The notes under the pieces are model-generated. The model ran no database searches and was not told the DNA's origin. It worked only from the letters and a program-made list of their open reading frames with translations. A DNA stretch of 64,000 bases from NCBI GenBank assembly GCA_910575585.1, contig CAJTGF010000007.1, positions 62,001-126,000 of the forward strand, in the 5' to 3' direction. Positions 9,001 to 15,386 of the stretch are shown piece after piece (the stretch's first letter is position 1; every line of letters starts with the position of its first letter). This DNA comes from Clostridiaceae bacterium. Its GTDB lineage: Bacteria > Bacillota > Clostridia > Lachnospirales > Lachnospiraceae. Position numbers and translations under genes: made by a program.

Positions 9001-10492
9001 CACACGGGTAAAGATCTTGAAGATTGATGCAAAGACGGGACTTGCCCTGGCAGGAGCCAGGCTGGAACTGGTGACTTTAGACGGGGCGGTGGCAGCTGCC
9101 TGGACAAGCACAAAGGAGGCGTATTTGCTGGAAGGCAAACTCCGGACAGGCCAGACTTACCTTGTGCGGGAAAAGAAAGCGCCGTCAGGCTACCGGGTAC
9201 TGGATAAGGACATCTATTTTACAGTGCCAAAAGAAGCCGGGATTATAACTGTGGAGGTTGAGAATCAGAAGAAGCCCTCTGCCGGGGAGCCTAAGGAGCC
9301 GGAAAAGCCAGAGGGACCAAAGAAGGTCAAAGAACAGGAGAAAACAGGAAAAGTGTATACGGATTATTGGTCCCTTATGGAAGCCCACGGGAAGACGTCC
9401 TACCAGACATTTACCAATTTAAAGCTTCCCAAAATGGGAGACGAGAGCCGTGGGGGAAGAAAGACGGTTTGGCTGGCAGGTCTTGGATGTCTTTTGGCGG
9501 CGTGGGCCGTAAGGAAGAAAAGACCAAAGGGGAGGTTTGGGACCCTTACATGCCTTTGTCTGATTGGGAGCCTGGCGTTTACGCTGGCTGCAGCTGACCC
9601 TGTTTTGGCCGAGACCGTAGAGGTACAGCCGGAGGGACGGCTTGTGGTCACGGGGGAAGTATGCCGGGAGGAAAGCCAGCTGCCGGAGGTTTTGCCGGAA
9701 GTTTACCGATATGGGGACGCAGAGTATATACGCCAGTCCTATCAGGTGGTAACGGCTATGACCGAGGAGGGCGTAAAAGAGGTAGAGGAGACCATTACCT
9801 ATGAGGAGGTGGAACAGATCGACACGCTGCCGGAGACGGCGCGGATCACGGTAACAGACCAGAGGTATAATACAGAATATAAAAAGGATTTTCCGGTTTT
9901 GGATGCGCAGTTTTATAACTGGAGATGGGTGTCCGGGTTTGAGTTTCCCATTACCGTGGAGGAGGCAGATGCAGACACCTATGAATTAAACGGGATACTG
10001 GTTCCGGCCAGGGAAGAAGACCCGTTTGCAGGTTTCGAGGACCAGCTTCTGGCATTGGCCCAGATCAACCCGGATTATTATCGGATCCGACAGGTGAGAT
10101 GGGTTGGAAGTTCATGGCTGGGAGAAGACGGAAAGATGTACCGCAACGCCATGGCAGCAGGGGAGAAGTATGTGGCGGACTGCCGGGCAGTTTACGGCGG
10201 CACGGCCATTCTGGAACCTGTGTCAGGGGTGGCCTGGCAGGCAGTTTATCAGAAGGCAGAGGAAGAATCGGAGCCGGAACCGGAGACCGCGGGGGAGGAA
10301 ACATGGCAGCTTCATGCTGCCACCCCCGCTGCCGAGGAACCTGTGGGGGAGGAACCCGGACAAGGTGGGATATGGCTGCGGATCGGTTTGGAACAGGCGG
10401 TATTTTCCGTGGGGATATTCCTTATGCTGCTGCCGCTTTTTATTTTTCTTGTCAGGAGGCGTCAAAAGGCGCATAACTCTTTAAAAAGGTAA
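2..10492 (+). CDS. Giant Cna-B/SpaA-type surface protein (5' end outside window)
   Basis: Cell-surface adhesin or pilin-like protein. The frame is open to the window edge and the first in-frame start (GTG at 5) has no ribosome site or signal peptide, so the true start lies upstream; residues below count from that GTG. About 3,495 residues are visible. Many Cna-B/SpaA-like domains are recognisable by a leading Lys strand and a closing E-x(2)-P-P/A-x-G-Y strand (residues 805-965, 1480-1620 and onward), which in this family form Lys-Asn/Asp isopeptide bonds. Residues 1188-1271 are twelve heptads and 2735-3090 four exact 89-residue repeats. LPKMG at 3141, a hydrophobic stretch (3156-3169) and RKKR form a sortase-type sorting signal. 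The frame then continues through a second signal-peptide-like segment (3178-3202, VLA before E), about 250 extracellular residues and a final membrane anchor (about 3461-3482). No sortase gene is in the window. Binding partner unknown. Confidence 0.85.
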   Translation, partial: TVGDAILSLLDFYEQDSWYGFGGLHDCKETENSWQFRLYAGVPGSPANFAVLGPQEGEPVIYHRIPWIPDNIVESPRWMYAVYKSSPSPDAFGTYEDLCSWQTLGQRRYSAVLVSDARALGDGTIVSRTVGQNVYYKKGEILRDHDGSPLQAYEWVDVMDVVTQVQEIYTWTEIPVTKKNGSLIGHSSGSFTDAYGAVSSDKEESLTVTYKLVLPRREITLTQEEIDRFPPECGYHVGDTAGYGDYMLRAVGAWVQAYLDYDHQTMAGSGLYVKPVSLIYPGQDFVYQDGAAKPGEGTRKNPVGVQERVIGQSVKVTKAIHQSDEAVGNFRFKVYLKSNLERLYRDQEGTVIWMDRKGNETDPVNRSYPALVPKLYTKTAHKTAPLYKDPQESVIANHVLYGMDGGFISSRPNSGYTAVLETDAGVCNYEKFFDAIAVANKDKWKDASPSHTSHRPLGNKVNRTSKAEENITVSDQVRQFAIDWYLDREVEKLLKNEEEKSTGTGMAYSDQLYDQALWEAIKKSENYLKPFFAYDLDSIYAVRWDLEPGGGKDGDETTLSADKEEAQRCFGLSRSLPYGTYVIVEQQPQYAELEDLKNRHYDTDTPKEILVPSVYESYEGAMETPGKMSGYYTYRRDLSPGELASRYQIRFNQEDHVVKAHTNFGDFEIYKYGMSMKAIANGDSQPGKGDYFALTQSEYKPLPNYYNQEDNRCTGHVPYYLTEGMNGRDSVSKVYRYSSVSETGAENTMMGALKAREGEYAQALVPWSLAAPEQEQEDIRPLPGGGSSYHGFTYGHFVDTPYKSRLRIEKLDSQTHENLLHDRAIFRIYKASRDDSRYGAGEVKTYEERTLIAGSRLFLEGMGAVQITPTARSGLGVGERCTGFVPAGTPICREKDQVIFSDGHGGKVGDFRACTTTRDGIMDKPEGEARIYGDQNAGYLETPQKLDAGAYVLVEISPPAGYTRAKPIALELYSDKVAYSKSGDETGTVLATIYNRAAKAEMPGSDEEEGGDLARIYVENAPIKLRIEKKKSSDTQVTYKISGRLEGSLAEIGGDPAYEYAYSQGRYLGYGWKKGTLEYLKQQKDEGAQVDIVYHGDIFAGYGYVTVDGQKWKEDNPYVAGAMMTLYEGLELKPSGNREDHGYEGLVVERNLAGNVTRMYVRKGYAGSRTEFLNVQADVGDQTEKAKTRDIVESWKRIVEKRKKSVENQEGLVENPSKIMDTVKITMVISEKTVDNQGVNVEKPEKSVDNPGQPVKDQGDIVENHLDIVDGIWDAEAVERQDTDILYYDLGDLDVFVQKSVDGVVMGYGYNIDHNLVELGQMEEDRINCAPTDREVSVFAFKGGMPYLELTGGNFTEMSYDARDKCFHLPKDALVYHIDKDGNRDALVDAHTGMAYVKDPVTDTVYVWPVKVTRDRLGRTVGTDKITTSRIGETGEHKEAGYVTGTWKPKDDEQSHEMATVIQNLGKQNMDGEPIYHDNNGFFEKFMRPVVDEHGLAVYFTCSRKTYEKETSLYDRDGDFVRKKTSDLLDDYEKASYVAEGFQSLNDTNTPIYHRAGESYLLENTWITGQKSPNDPFDREMTDGQADILKRVPAGVYIMEELKAPQGYVKGFPTGMTIEETGQIQVKAMEDDSTKIVVQKLDNTKTYRYQVLDMDVTDASGAHPIIGTVQEGKGSFGHGQTEGAKLTLFEAEHQGTHGDGGERRKAVLTWESKKVPLYAEGVGAGSYVLEETVTPKGFVTADPMPVEVNSLGQAQIISMFNDHTKVEFAKETMEDGQRRLLNGAGFTLYEAVTDENGQPVFHDGQPKYDREKPVDTWVSNDARIYSGFGEAFEEMYREYGTSGQSISWSWEGRDYKAEYVSHEQIDASAAKGGASRFPTTADIRFCTEEGQMIRIVVYQQQENRQGREFVFEYQFDYKKLPGISDRGVSYLTAQGMRRLDYLPVGKHFVLVETSPPAGFGAAADRLITVEDTAQIQRYRVMNHKSTLLISKSGGERQGVLKDIQELSGARLALYRADENGLLVREPEYLAAQWVSGSDGVYTETDQINGRIPAGYKKGDKKPHELSQLPKGIYYLVEQESPDYYGITEPVKIIYEQDQQIQLIRMWDQMVLGELQIIKTDSHGELLKGAVFELAAYRGMEREPVFKRLLSDLNGTVHVSGLPVGEQDEDGKVIPYKYRLREVTPPCGYASDMQIHTFWFGPQDEDVSWDGENKAEITITVVNEKTRVLIRKQVFGSPDQWVKGAQLAVYPVIGRDDKGQYLYDEENPIDQWITKEEGSHVLEGLTAGATYLLLEKKAPEGYERMQPYVFTLSEDGRQICAVSGQMGVVTVHPHEKGGGIRLVELQGRYGVKVEMELRNEAGEMVSSWIAGGEGHVLTEEDGIRDGQIYRLTETTVYSDGSREITGHVTRRCHLSEEGTWTAADRTVEKVHLSLTHEDGTEIRSWNPSPFMPKIEVENPAKAESPKIVINGGAGAVKSSELMSVSITCVNWDHTAADMTLLAGAGQEAVIIDPGEGELRDNGVQYTLKGMKPGESRQVQFACQLTPDVREVTVTAVSRCQGRTTEERKTVPVLEKNKLTVFYEVTGTGKKGEEAGNRDFQVFLYRDSGEELKGTYEYEGNQKGTLKSGDILTLGANEFVTIDPGKIYKNIRYKVVDVQEGLCREGQAGADTGACSLFSWEVTDHTCGTVFQKGCQYQLLETTYYSDGTERTSGKMRFFMGDPVSVEGMAVMDRKQTVAVSKKEIAGGAELEGAFMQVKKPDGSVLEEWISKKEPHILKTVLIPGEPYILHEKAAPAGYGYGEDLVFQVTEGEYVDQIIMEDKKTHVVFSKKAITGQDEIVGAVMQVLDGEKNVVEDWISGVRPYEIIGKLEAGKTYTLHEELPPCGYAYGEDVPFTVSEDGTIDMVEMRDKPTHVEISKTDITGDKELSGARMEVLDKKGQVIAQWTSGEKPYKLVGVLKAGDTYTLRETAAPDGYAYGSDVKFTVSRDGTIDRVAMKDEVTRVKILKIDAKTGLALAGARLELVTLDGAVAAAWTSTKEAYLLEGKLRTGQTYLVREKKAPSGYRVLDKDIYFTVPKEAGIITVEVENQKKPSAGEPKEPEKPEGPKKVKEQEKTGKVYTDYWSLMEAHGKTSYQTFTNLKLPKMGDESRGGRKTVWLAGLGCLLAAWAVRKKRPKGRFGTLTCLCLIGSLAFTLAAADPVLAETVEVQPEGRLVVTGEVCREESQLPEVLPEVYRYGDAEYIRQSYQVVTAMTEEGVKEVEETITYEEVEQIDTLPETARITVTDQRYNTEYKKDFPVLDAQFYNWRWVSGFEFPITVEEADADTYELNGILVPAREEDPFAGFEDQLLALAQINPDYYRIRQVRWVGSSWLGEDGKMYRNAMAAGEKYVADCRAVYGGTAILEPVSGVAWQAVYQKAEEESEPEPETAGEETWQLHAATPAAEEPVGEEPGQGGIWLRIGLEQAVFSVGIFLMLLPLFIFLVRRRQKAHNSLKR
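3566..3817 (+). repeat. Twelve in-phase 21-bp units inside the giant surface gene
   Basis: Twelve consecutive 21-bp units encode heptads of the form x-x-[ISLTN]-V-[ED]-[NK]-x. A TGTGGAAAA-like core recurs exactly every 21 bp at 3574, 3595, 3616, 3637, (3658, 3679 degenerate), 3700, 3721, 3742, 3763, 3784 and 3805. The core is one base from TGTGGATAA, the complement of a DnaA box. There are no spacers, so it is not a CRISPR array. The unit sits between Cna-B-like regions and probably forms an extended linker. Confidence 0.85.
8207..9274 (+). repeat. Four tandem 267-bp Cna-B-like repeats
   Basis: Repeat starts at 8207, 8474, 8741 and 9008 are each exactly 267 bp (89 codons) apart. Each begins V-x-[IVF]-[SL]-K, carries a W-[IT]-S motif in the middle, then [HR]-E-x(2)-[AP]-P-x-G-Y, and ends in a [FT]-T/Q-V strand. 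The fourth unit is the most diverged and leads into a Pro/Lys/Glu-rich stalk before the sorting signal. Exact spacing indicates tandem duplication. Confidence 0.85.
9425..9610 (+). other. Internal sortase-type sorting signal followed by a second signal-peptide-like segment
   Basis: Within the open frame: LPKMGDE (9425), hydrophobic run from 9470, RKKRPKGR, then a second hydrophobic core ending in PVLAE near 9610. The first half has the order of a cell-wall sorting signal (Met at the usual Thr position); the second half has the order of a Sec signal peptide (basic, hydrophobic, small-residue cleavage site). No stop codon and no convincing start with ribosome site separates them. Confidence 0.6.
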
Positions 10493-10508
10493 AATTTTTT
10501 GGTATGAT
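10480..10508 (+). promoter_or_regulatory. Possible malQ promoter
   Basis: TTTAAA and TATGAT are separated by 17 bp; the -10 is good, the -35 weak and it overlaps the end of the upstream gene. Confidence 0.3.
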
Positions 10509-10564
10509 AGGGGCAGCGAGAAAAATCCTGAAATTACATAGCAGGGGAAGAGGAGGAACAGGGT

Positions 10565-12058
10565 ATGAGGGAGTGCGGGATTTTGCTGCCCATAGCCAGT
10601 CTGCCGTCAAAATACGGCATCGGAGCATTTTCAAAGGAGGCGTATGAATTTGTAGACCAGTTAAAGGAGGCGGGACAAGATTACTGGCAGATCCTGCCCC
10701 TGGGTCCTACGGGGTATGGGGATTCTCCCTATCAGTCATTTTCCGCGTTTGCGGGCAACCCGTATTTTATTGATCTGGAACAGCTGAAAAAGGAGAAGCT
10801 TCTGACAAACAAAGAGTGCCAGTCCGCGGACTTCGGACAGGACGAGACCTGCATTGACTACGGCAAATTGTATGAGAACCGGTTTGACGTGTTAAGGAAG
10901 GCGTTTGCGCGGTGGAAAGACCGGATGGAGCAGGAGGGTGCGGATGTTGCGCGGCTGTTTGAAGAGGAGCTTATCCAGGAGACAAGGGATTACTGTTTTT
11001 ATGCTGCGGTGAAAAGGCATTTTCAGGAGAAAAGCTGGGTGAAGTGGGACCGGGATATCCGTCTTCGGGAAACGGAGGCCCTAAAGGAGTACAGCAGGAT
11101 CCTGGCCGATGAAATCCAGTTTTATGAGTTTCAGCAGCTTATGTTCCTGACCCAGTGGAGGAAGCTGAAACAATACGCTAACGAAAAGGGAATCCGGTTT
11201 ATCGGAGATATCCCCATTTATGTGGCATTTGACAGCGCCGACAGCTGGAGCCGGCCGGAGCTGTTCCAGTTTGACGAAGAGAACCGTCCGAAAGCCGTGG
11301 CAGGATGTCCGCCGGACGCGTTTTCCGCCACCGGACAGCTTTGGGGCAATCCTTTATACGATTGGGAGTACCATAAAAAGACCGGATTCCAATGGTGGAT
11401 GCGGAGGATGGAGTACTGTTTTGAGCTGTATGATGTGGTGAGAATAGACCATTTCAGAGGATTTGACGAGTACTATGCCATCCCTGCCGGGGCCGACACC
11501 GCGATCAATGGAACCTGGGAAAAAGGGCCGGGAGCCGCCTTGTTTCAGGTTATGAAGGAGACCTTTGGGAAGGTTCCTATCATTGCGGAGGATTTGGGAT
11601 TTCTGACTCCCACGGTGTACAAACTTTTGGAAGATACCGGATTTCCCGGAATGAAGGTGCTGCAGTTTGCGTTCAGTACAGATGAGAGGAGCAATTATCT
11701 GCCGTATTTTTATGAGCGCAACTGCGTGGTCTATACGGGAACTCACGATAATGACACGGTGCAGGGATGGTATGAGACCATGGATAAGGATCAGAAGCGG
11801 TTTACCAGAGACTATATGGACAACGGAAGCACGCCGAAAAACGAGGTGGCGTGGGATTTTATCCGCCTGGCCGTATCCAGCGTGGCGGACCTGGCTATTG
11901 TGCCGCTGCAGGATTATCTCTGCATCGGAAAGGAGGGGCGGATCAACACGCCGTCGACCCTGGGAGGAAACTGGACATGGCGGCTGAAAAAAGGGGAATT
12001 TACCGCAAAGATCAGAAAACGGTGCAGGAAGCTTAACGCGGTTTACGGAAGATGTTAG
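10565..12058 (+). CDS. malQ: 4-alpha-glucanotransferase (amylomaltase)
   Basis: Transfers alpha-1,4-glucan segments between maltodextrins and releases glucose; cytoplasmic. The 497-residue length fits GH77. The catalytic triad is visible as Asp295 in RIDHFRG, Glu342 in AEDLG and Asp395 in GTHDND; the N-terminus has the usual LLPIASLPS(K)YGIG start strand and PYQSFSAFAGNP loop. ATG at 10565 follows a GAGGAGGAA ribosome site. It stands alone between the surface-protein gene and a convergent gene; no maltose transporter is in the window, so it probably serves internal glycogen or imported maltodextrin turnover. Confidence 0.95.
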   Translation: MRECGILLPIASLPSKYGIGAFSKEAYEFVDQLKEAGQDYWQILPLGPTGYGDSPYQSFSAFAGNPYFIDLEQLKKEKLLTNKECQSADFGQDETCIDYGKLYENRFDVLRKAFARWKDRMEQEGADVARLFEEELIQETRDYCFYAAVKRHFQEKSWVKWDRDIRLRETEALKEYSRILADEIQFYEFQQLMFLTQWRKLKQYANEKGIRFIGDIPIYVAFDSADSWSRPELFQFDEENRPKAVAGCPPDAFSATGQLWGNPLYDWEYHKKTGFQWWMRRMEYCFELYDVVRIDHFRGFDEYYAIPAGADTAINGTWEKGPGAALFQVMKETFGKVPIIAEDLGFLTPTVYKLLEDTGFPGMKVLQFAFSTDERSNYLPYFYERNCVVYTGTHDNDTVQGWYETMDKDQKRFTRDYMDNGSTPKNEVAWDFIRLAVSSVADLAIVPLQDYLCIGKEGRINTPSTLGGNWTWRLKKGEFTAKIRKRCRKLNAVYGRC

Positions 12059-12080
12059 AGCATATTTGAAAATCCACTGC

Positions 12081-12129
12081 CGCCAAAAAAGAAAAGCCAG
12101 AAGAGCGGCCAAGCTGCCGTTCCTCTGGC
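12081..12129 (-). terminator. Terminator for the minus-strand membrane-protein gene
   Basis: Arms at 12096-12109 and 12116-12129 form a long, slightly mismatched hairpin. Read on the minus strand it is followed by TTTTCTTTTTT, so it terminates transcription from 12885 and may also stop malQ. Confidence 0.65.
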
Positions 12130-12183
12130 CGGTTATGCCAGCGATATGCCAAAAGCGGGTATCGGAGTGTGGTTGAAACCATG

Positions 12184-12885
12184 TTAAGCGATCTCACCGG
12201 ACGGCTGGGACTCCTCCGGGAGGGATCCATCGGATTCGGCAGGGTCCAATTCATTGAGGGAGAAGGTAGTGACGTATTCGTTGCCGGACATATCCCGTAT
12301 GGTGACGGAAAGGCCGTTGGGGTCCATCTGAAAGGAGATCCTGCCGGTGGCCTTGTCCACATTTAAAGGCTGAATCTGCTGTCCGGACGAAGTCTGGGCT
12401 AAAATGGAGGAATAGTCGATGCCGGACTGGGTGTCTATGACCGTAAAGGATAATAGCCCGTCTTCAGACACATAGTCCTCTATGGCGGGAGGCTCGTCGT
12501 CCAGAATGTCAATGTGCTCATATTCCAAAAGAGCCATGCCGTTGAAGTTTTTCATATAGATCTCCAGGGAACCGTTATGGTTAATGGTGGAACGGTAGGT
12601 GCGTCTTCCCACCTTAACAAGATCAATGGGTTCGGAATCCATCTTTATGGTCACTTCTTTCAGGGGCATGACGGATTTAATGGTGAAAGTGATATCCGTA
12701 GTCCGATAGTCGTTGGTGCCTTCGATGACTACTTCGTATTTGGGCTTTGTGGTGACCAGAAAGAAAATAATGCTGTTGATCACGATGAAAGGCAGTACAA
12801 AAAAAAGCAGCAGCTGGATCAGGTCAGGACTGGGAAATGAGTTGTATTTATATTGACGCGAACTTTGATATGTACGTCGATCCAT
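12184..12885 (-). CDS. Single-pass membrane protein with extracellular Ig/Big-like region, unknown function
   Basis: I chose the ATG at 12885 (MDRRTYQSS) because AAGGAGGTTT lies just upstream; the frame runs further up without a ribosome site. The protein has 234 residues: a short basic N-terminal tail, one membrane segment (about residues 22-45, LLLFFVLPFIVINSIIFFLV), then about 185 outside residues rich in beta strands with phrases such as DNGSLEIYMKN-like strands and a closing SGNEYVTTF strand that resembles Ig-like or bacterial cadherin-like modules. The tail is acidic. It has no lipobox. Probably surface-exposed; no partner is evident. Monocistronic, convergent with malQ. Confidence 0.7.
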   Translation of the reverse strand: MDRRTYQSSRQYKYNSFPSPDLIQLLLFFVLPFIVINSIIFFLVTTKPKYEVVIEGTNDYRTTDITFTIKSVMPLKEVTIKMDSEPIDLVKVGRRTYRSTINHNGSLEIYMKNFNGMALLEYEHIDILDDEPPAIEDYVSEDGLLSFTVIDTQSGIDYSSILAQTSSGQQIQPLNVDKATGRISFQMDPNGLSVTIRDMSGNEYVTTFSLNELDPAESDGSLPEESQPSGEIA

Positions 12886-12917
12886 AGCAAAAACCTCCTT
12901 TGAAGATAAACAATTTA

Positions 12918-13067
12918 TAGCATGTAACAGTTCAGATAACCCTTGAACTGTTACGCGTCCGGCCATGAAAATCGCTTCGCGATGGGGCCGGATGCCTGCT
13001 GCCATTACGTTTTCGTACGGTCAGCGCGGTAAACGCGCAGACCTACCTGAACTGTTACTATAGCATA
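12918..13067. repeat. Structured 150-bp intergenic element with three GTAACAGTTCA arms
   Basis: GTAACAGTTCA at 12924-12934 is followed by its inverted copy at 12944-12954 and by a second inverted copy at 13048-13058. The flanks (TATAGCAT on the left, ATAGCATA-like on the right) also pair, so the whole unit closes as one hairpin. Internal stems include CCGGCC/GGCCGG with ATCGC/GCGAT (about 12958-12992) and GCGCG/CGCGC (about 13024-13038). It lies between divergent genes. It looks like a dispersed palindromic repeat or a structured RNA; no second copy was noticed in this window. Confidence 0.6.
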
Positions 13068-13176
13068 GCAGAAAAGAAAGGTTCTTACAAGTTTATCTTC
13101 TAAATTCTTTGAAGTTGTGGTAAGATGTTCGTAATAGTTCAGGTTTGTCAAACATCCCAATACAGAGAGGAGTCTT

Positions 13177-13719
13177 ATGATCAGGAGAGCAGCGGAATTT
13201 GCAGCCAAAGCCCATGAGGGGGCTTTGAGGAAAGGAAGCAGGATACCTTATATTTCCCACCCTATGGAGGTGGCCATGATAGTTGCGTTGATAACGGACG
13301 ATAAAGATTTGATCGCTGCGGCATATCTTCATGATGTGATCGAGGATGCCGGGGTGACTTACCAGGAACTGGAACGGGAATTTGGGTCTCATATCGCGCA
13401 GCTTGTGAAGAAGGAAAGTGAAGACAAGTCCAAAACCTGGATGGAGAGAAAACAAGCCACCATTGACCGGCTGGCTGTTGCCGAGAGGGAGGACAAGATA
13501 CTTGCCTTTGGGGACAAGCTAAGCAACCTCCGCAGCACGGCAAAAGATTATATGGTGGTAGGGGATGAGATCTGGCAGAAGTTTAGGGCTAAGGACAAGG
13601 GACTGCAGGGGTGGTACTATATAAGCATGGTAGAGAGTTTTGCGGTTTTTAAGGAACACCCATTTTATCAGGAGTATCTGCGGCTGTTAGATCTGGTGTT
13701 TCAGTGGGAGCCTGCCTGA
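13177..13719 (+). CDS. HD-domain phosphohydrolase, RelA/SpoT hydrolase-like (Mesh1-type)
   Basis: Likely a small manganese-dependent hydrolase of (p)ppGpp or a related nucleotide. The 180-residue protein is essentially one HD domain: a first His in ISHPMEVA, the HD pair in AYLHDVIEDAG (about residue 51), and a distal Asp in AFGDKLSNLR, which matches the order in the hydrolase half of SpoT and in stand-alone Mesh1 proteins. There is no synthetase, TGS or ACT domain. ATG at 13177 follows AGAGAGGAG. The C-terminal half is more divergent than in Mesh1, so another nucleotide substrate is possible. Confidence 0.8.
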   Translation: MIRRAAEFAAKAHEGALRKGSRIPYISHPMEVAMIVALITDDKDLIAAAYLHDVIEDAGVTYQELEREFGSHIAQLVKKESEDKSKTWMERKQATIDRLAVAEREDKILAFGDKLSNLRSTAKDYMVVGDEIWQKFRAKDKGLQGWYYISMVESFAVFKEHPFYQEYLRLLDLVFQWEPA

Positions 13720-13726
13720 TCACACA

Positions 13727-13755
13727 TTGCATCCCCAGTGAAAATGTGTTAAAAT
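13727..13755 (+). promoter_or_regulatory. thrC promoter
   Basis: TTGCAT, 17-bp spacer, TAAAAT, about 40 bp before the thrC start. Confidence 0.5.
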
Positions 13756-13793
13756 AAACGGCATCTTAGATTAGTCTAGAAAGGATATGGATC

Positions 13794-15281
13794 ATGAATA
13801 TATTATACCAGAGCACCCGGGGAGGGGAGAAGGATGTGACAGCCTCCCAGGCGATTTTAAAAGGATTGGCCCAGGACGGCGGCTTGTTTATGCCCACTGA
13901 GATACCAAAGCTGGATAAAACTTTGGGGGAACTGGCTAAAAAGTCCTATCAGGAGACGGCATATGAGGTGATGAAGCTGTTTTTGACAGACTTCACAGAG
14001 GAAGAGCTGAAACAATGCATCAATTGCGCCTATGACCATAAATTTGACACGGAGGTCATCGCTCCTCTGATAAAAGCAGACGGCGCATATTATCTGGAGC
14101 TGTTTCACGGCAGCACTATCGCCTTTAAGGATATGGCGCTGTCCATTCTGCCCCACCTTATGACTACTGCGGCAAAGAAAAACCATGTGGATCAGGAGAT
14201 CGTGATCCTCACCGCCACCTCCGGGGATACGGGAAAGGCGGCGATGGCAGGTTTTGCCGATGTCCCTGGGACCAGGATCATCGTATTTTATCCAAAAGAC
14301 GGGGTCAGCAGCATACAGAAGCTGCAGATGGTGACCCAGAAGGGGGATAATACGGCGGTTGTGGCGATCCGCGGCAACTTTGACGATGCCCAGACCGGGG
14401 TAAAGAAGATTTTTGCGGACAAGGAATTTGGGCAGGAACTGGCCAAGAAAGGATTTGTATTGTCCTCTGCCAATTCCATCAACATAGGCAGGCTGATTCC
14501 CCAGATTGTCTACTATGTATATGCCTACGGTCAGCTTCTTAAAAACGGGGAGATCTCTGACGGGGAGAAGATTCATGTCACGGTCCCCACCGGTAACTTT
14601 GGCAACATTCTGGCGGCATATTTCGCAAAGCAGATGGGAGTGCCCATTGACAAGCTGATCTGCGCTTCCAATGACAATAAGGTTTTGTATGATTTCTTTT
14701 CCACAGGAACTTACGACAAAAAGAGAGACTTTTTGCTGACCATCTCACCGTCTATGGATATCCTGATCTCCAGCAATCTGGAAAGGCTGATCTACCTAAG
14801 CACAGACTGCTGTCCCCAGAAGACCGGGGAGCTGATGGCGGATCTGGCAGAGAAGGGAGCCTATACCGTAAGTGAGGATATGAGGCAGCGAATGGCTGAC
14901 TTTGCAGGCGGCTTTGCCACCCAGCAGGAGGATAAAGATGCCATAAGGCGGCTTTATGAGAATACGGGATATGTGATGGATACCCACACAGGAGTTGCCA
15001 GCGCGGTGTACCAGAAATATAAGGCGGATTCCGGGGATGAGACAAAGACCGTCATCGCGTCCACAGCCAGCCCCTACAAGTTTGCCAGAAGCGTTATGGA
15101 GGCCATTGGGCAGGGAGAACTGCCGGAGGATGAGTTTGCGCTTATTGACAAGCTTTCCGAAGTTTCCGGCGTGGAGATCCCAAAAGCAGTGGAGGAGATC
15201 CGCTGCGCTGTCGCGCGTCATGCCAGGGAGTGCGGGATCCAGCGGATGAAGGGGACCGTAGGGGAAATTTTAGGATTATAA
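13794..15281 (+). CDS. thrC: Threonine synthase
   Basis: PLP enzyme that converts O-phospho-L-homoserine to L-threonine; cytoplasmic, last step of threonine synthesis. At 495 residues it is the long (class I, fungal/E. coli-like) form. The start YQSTRGG is typical; PLP Lys112 sits in STIAFKDMA, and the phosphate-binding loop TATSGDTGKAAM follows, with the VPTGNFGN motif later. ATG at 13794 follows AGAAAGGATATGG. Other threonine genes are not adjacent, so it is transcribed alone. Confidence 0.95.
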   Translation: MNILYQSTRGGEKDVTASQAILKGLAQDGGLFMPTEIPKLDKTLGELAKKSYQETAYEVMKLFLTDFTEEELKQCINCAYDHKFDTEVIAPLIKADGAYYLELFHGSTIAFKDMALSILPHLMTTAAKKNHVDQEIVILTATSGDTGKAAMAGFADVPGTRIIVFYPKDGVSSIQKLQMVTQKGDNTAVVAIRGNFDDAQTGVKKIFADKEFGQELAKKGFVLSSANSINIGRLIPQIVYYVYAYGQLLKNGEISDGEKIHVTVPTGNFGNILAAYFAKQMGVPIDKLICASNDNKVLYDFFSTGTYDKKRDFLLTISPSMDILISSNLERLIYLSTDCCPQKTGELMADLAEKGAYTVSEDMRQRMADFAGGFATQQEDKDAIRRLYENTGYVMDTHTGVASAVYQKYKADSGDETKTVIASTASPYKFARSVMEAIGQGELPEDEFALIDKLSEVSGVEIPKAVEEIRCAVARHARECGIQRMKGTVGEILGL

Positions 15282-15294
15282 TCGTTAAATTATC

Positions 15295-15323
15295 TTTTCA
15301 AATCCTGCAGAATGTTGTATACT
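15295..15323 (+). promoter_or_regulatory. fba promoter
   Basis: TTTTCA, 17-bp spacer, TATACT, 64 bp before the aldolase start. Confidence 0.5.
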
Positions 15324-15386
15324 TGAAACAAATGCAGGCTTTGCCGGCAGAGGAAGTATACTTATAAGAGATGGAGGGTTTTGATT

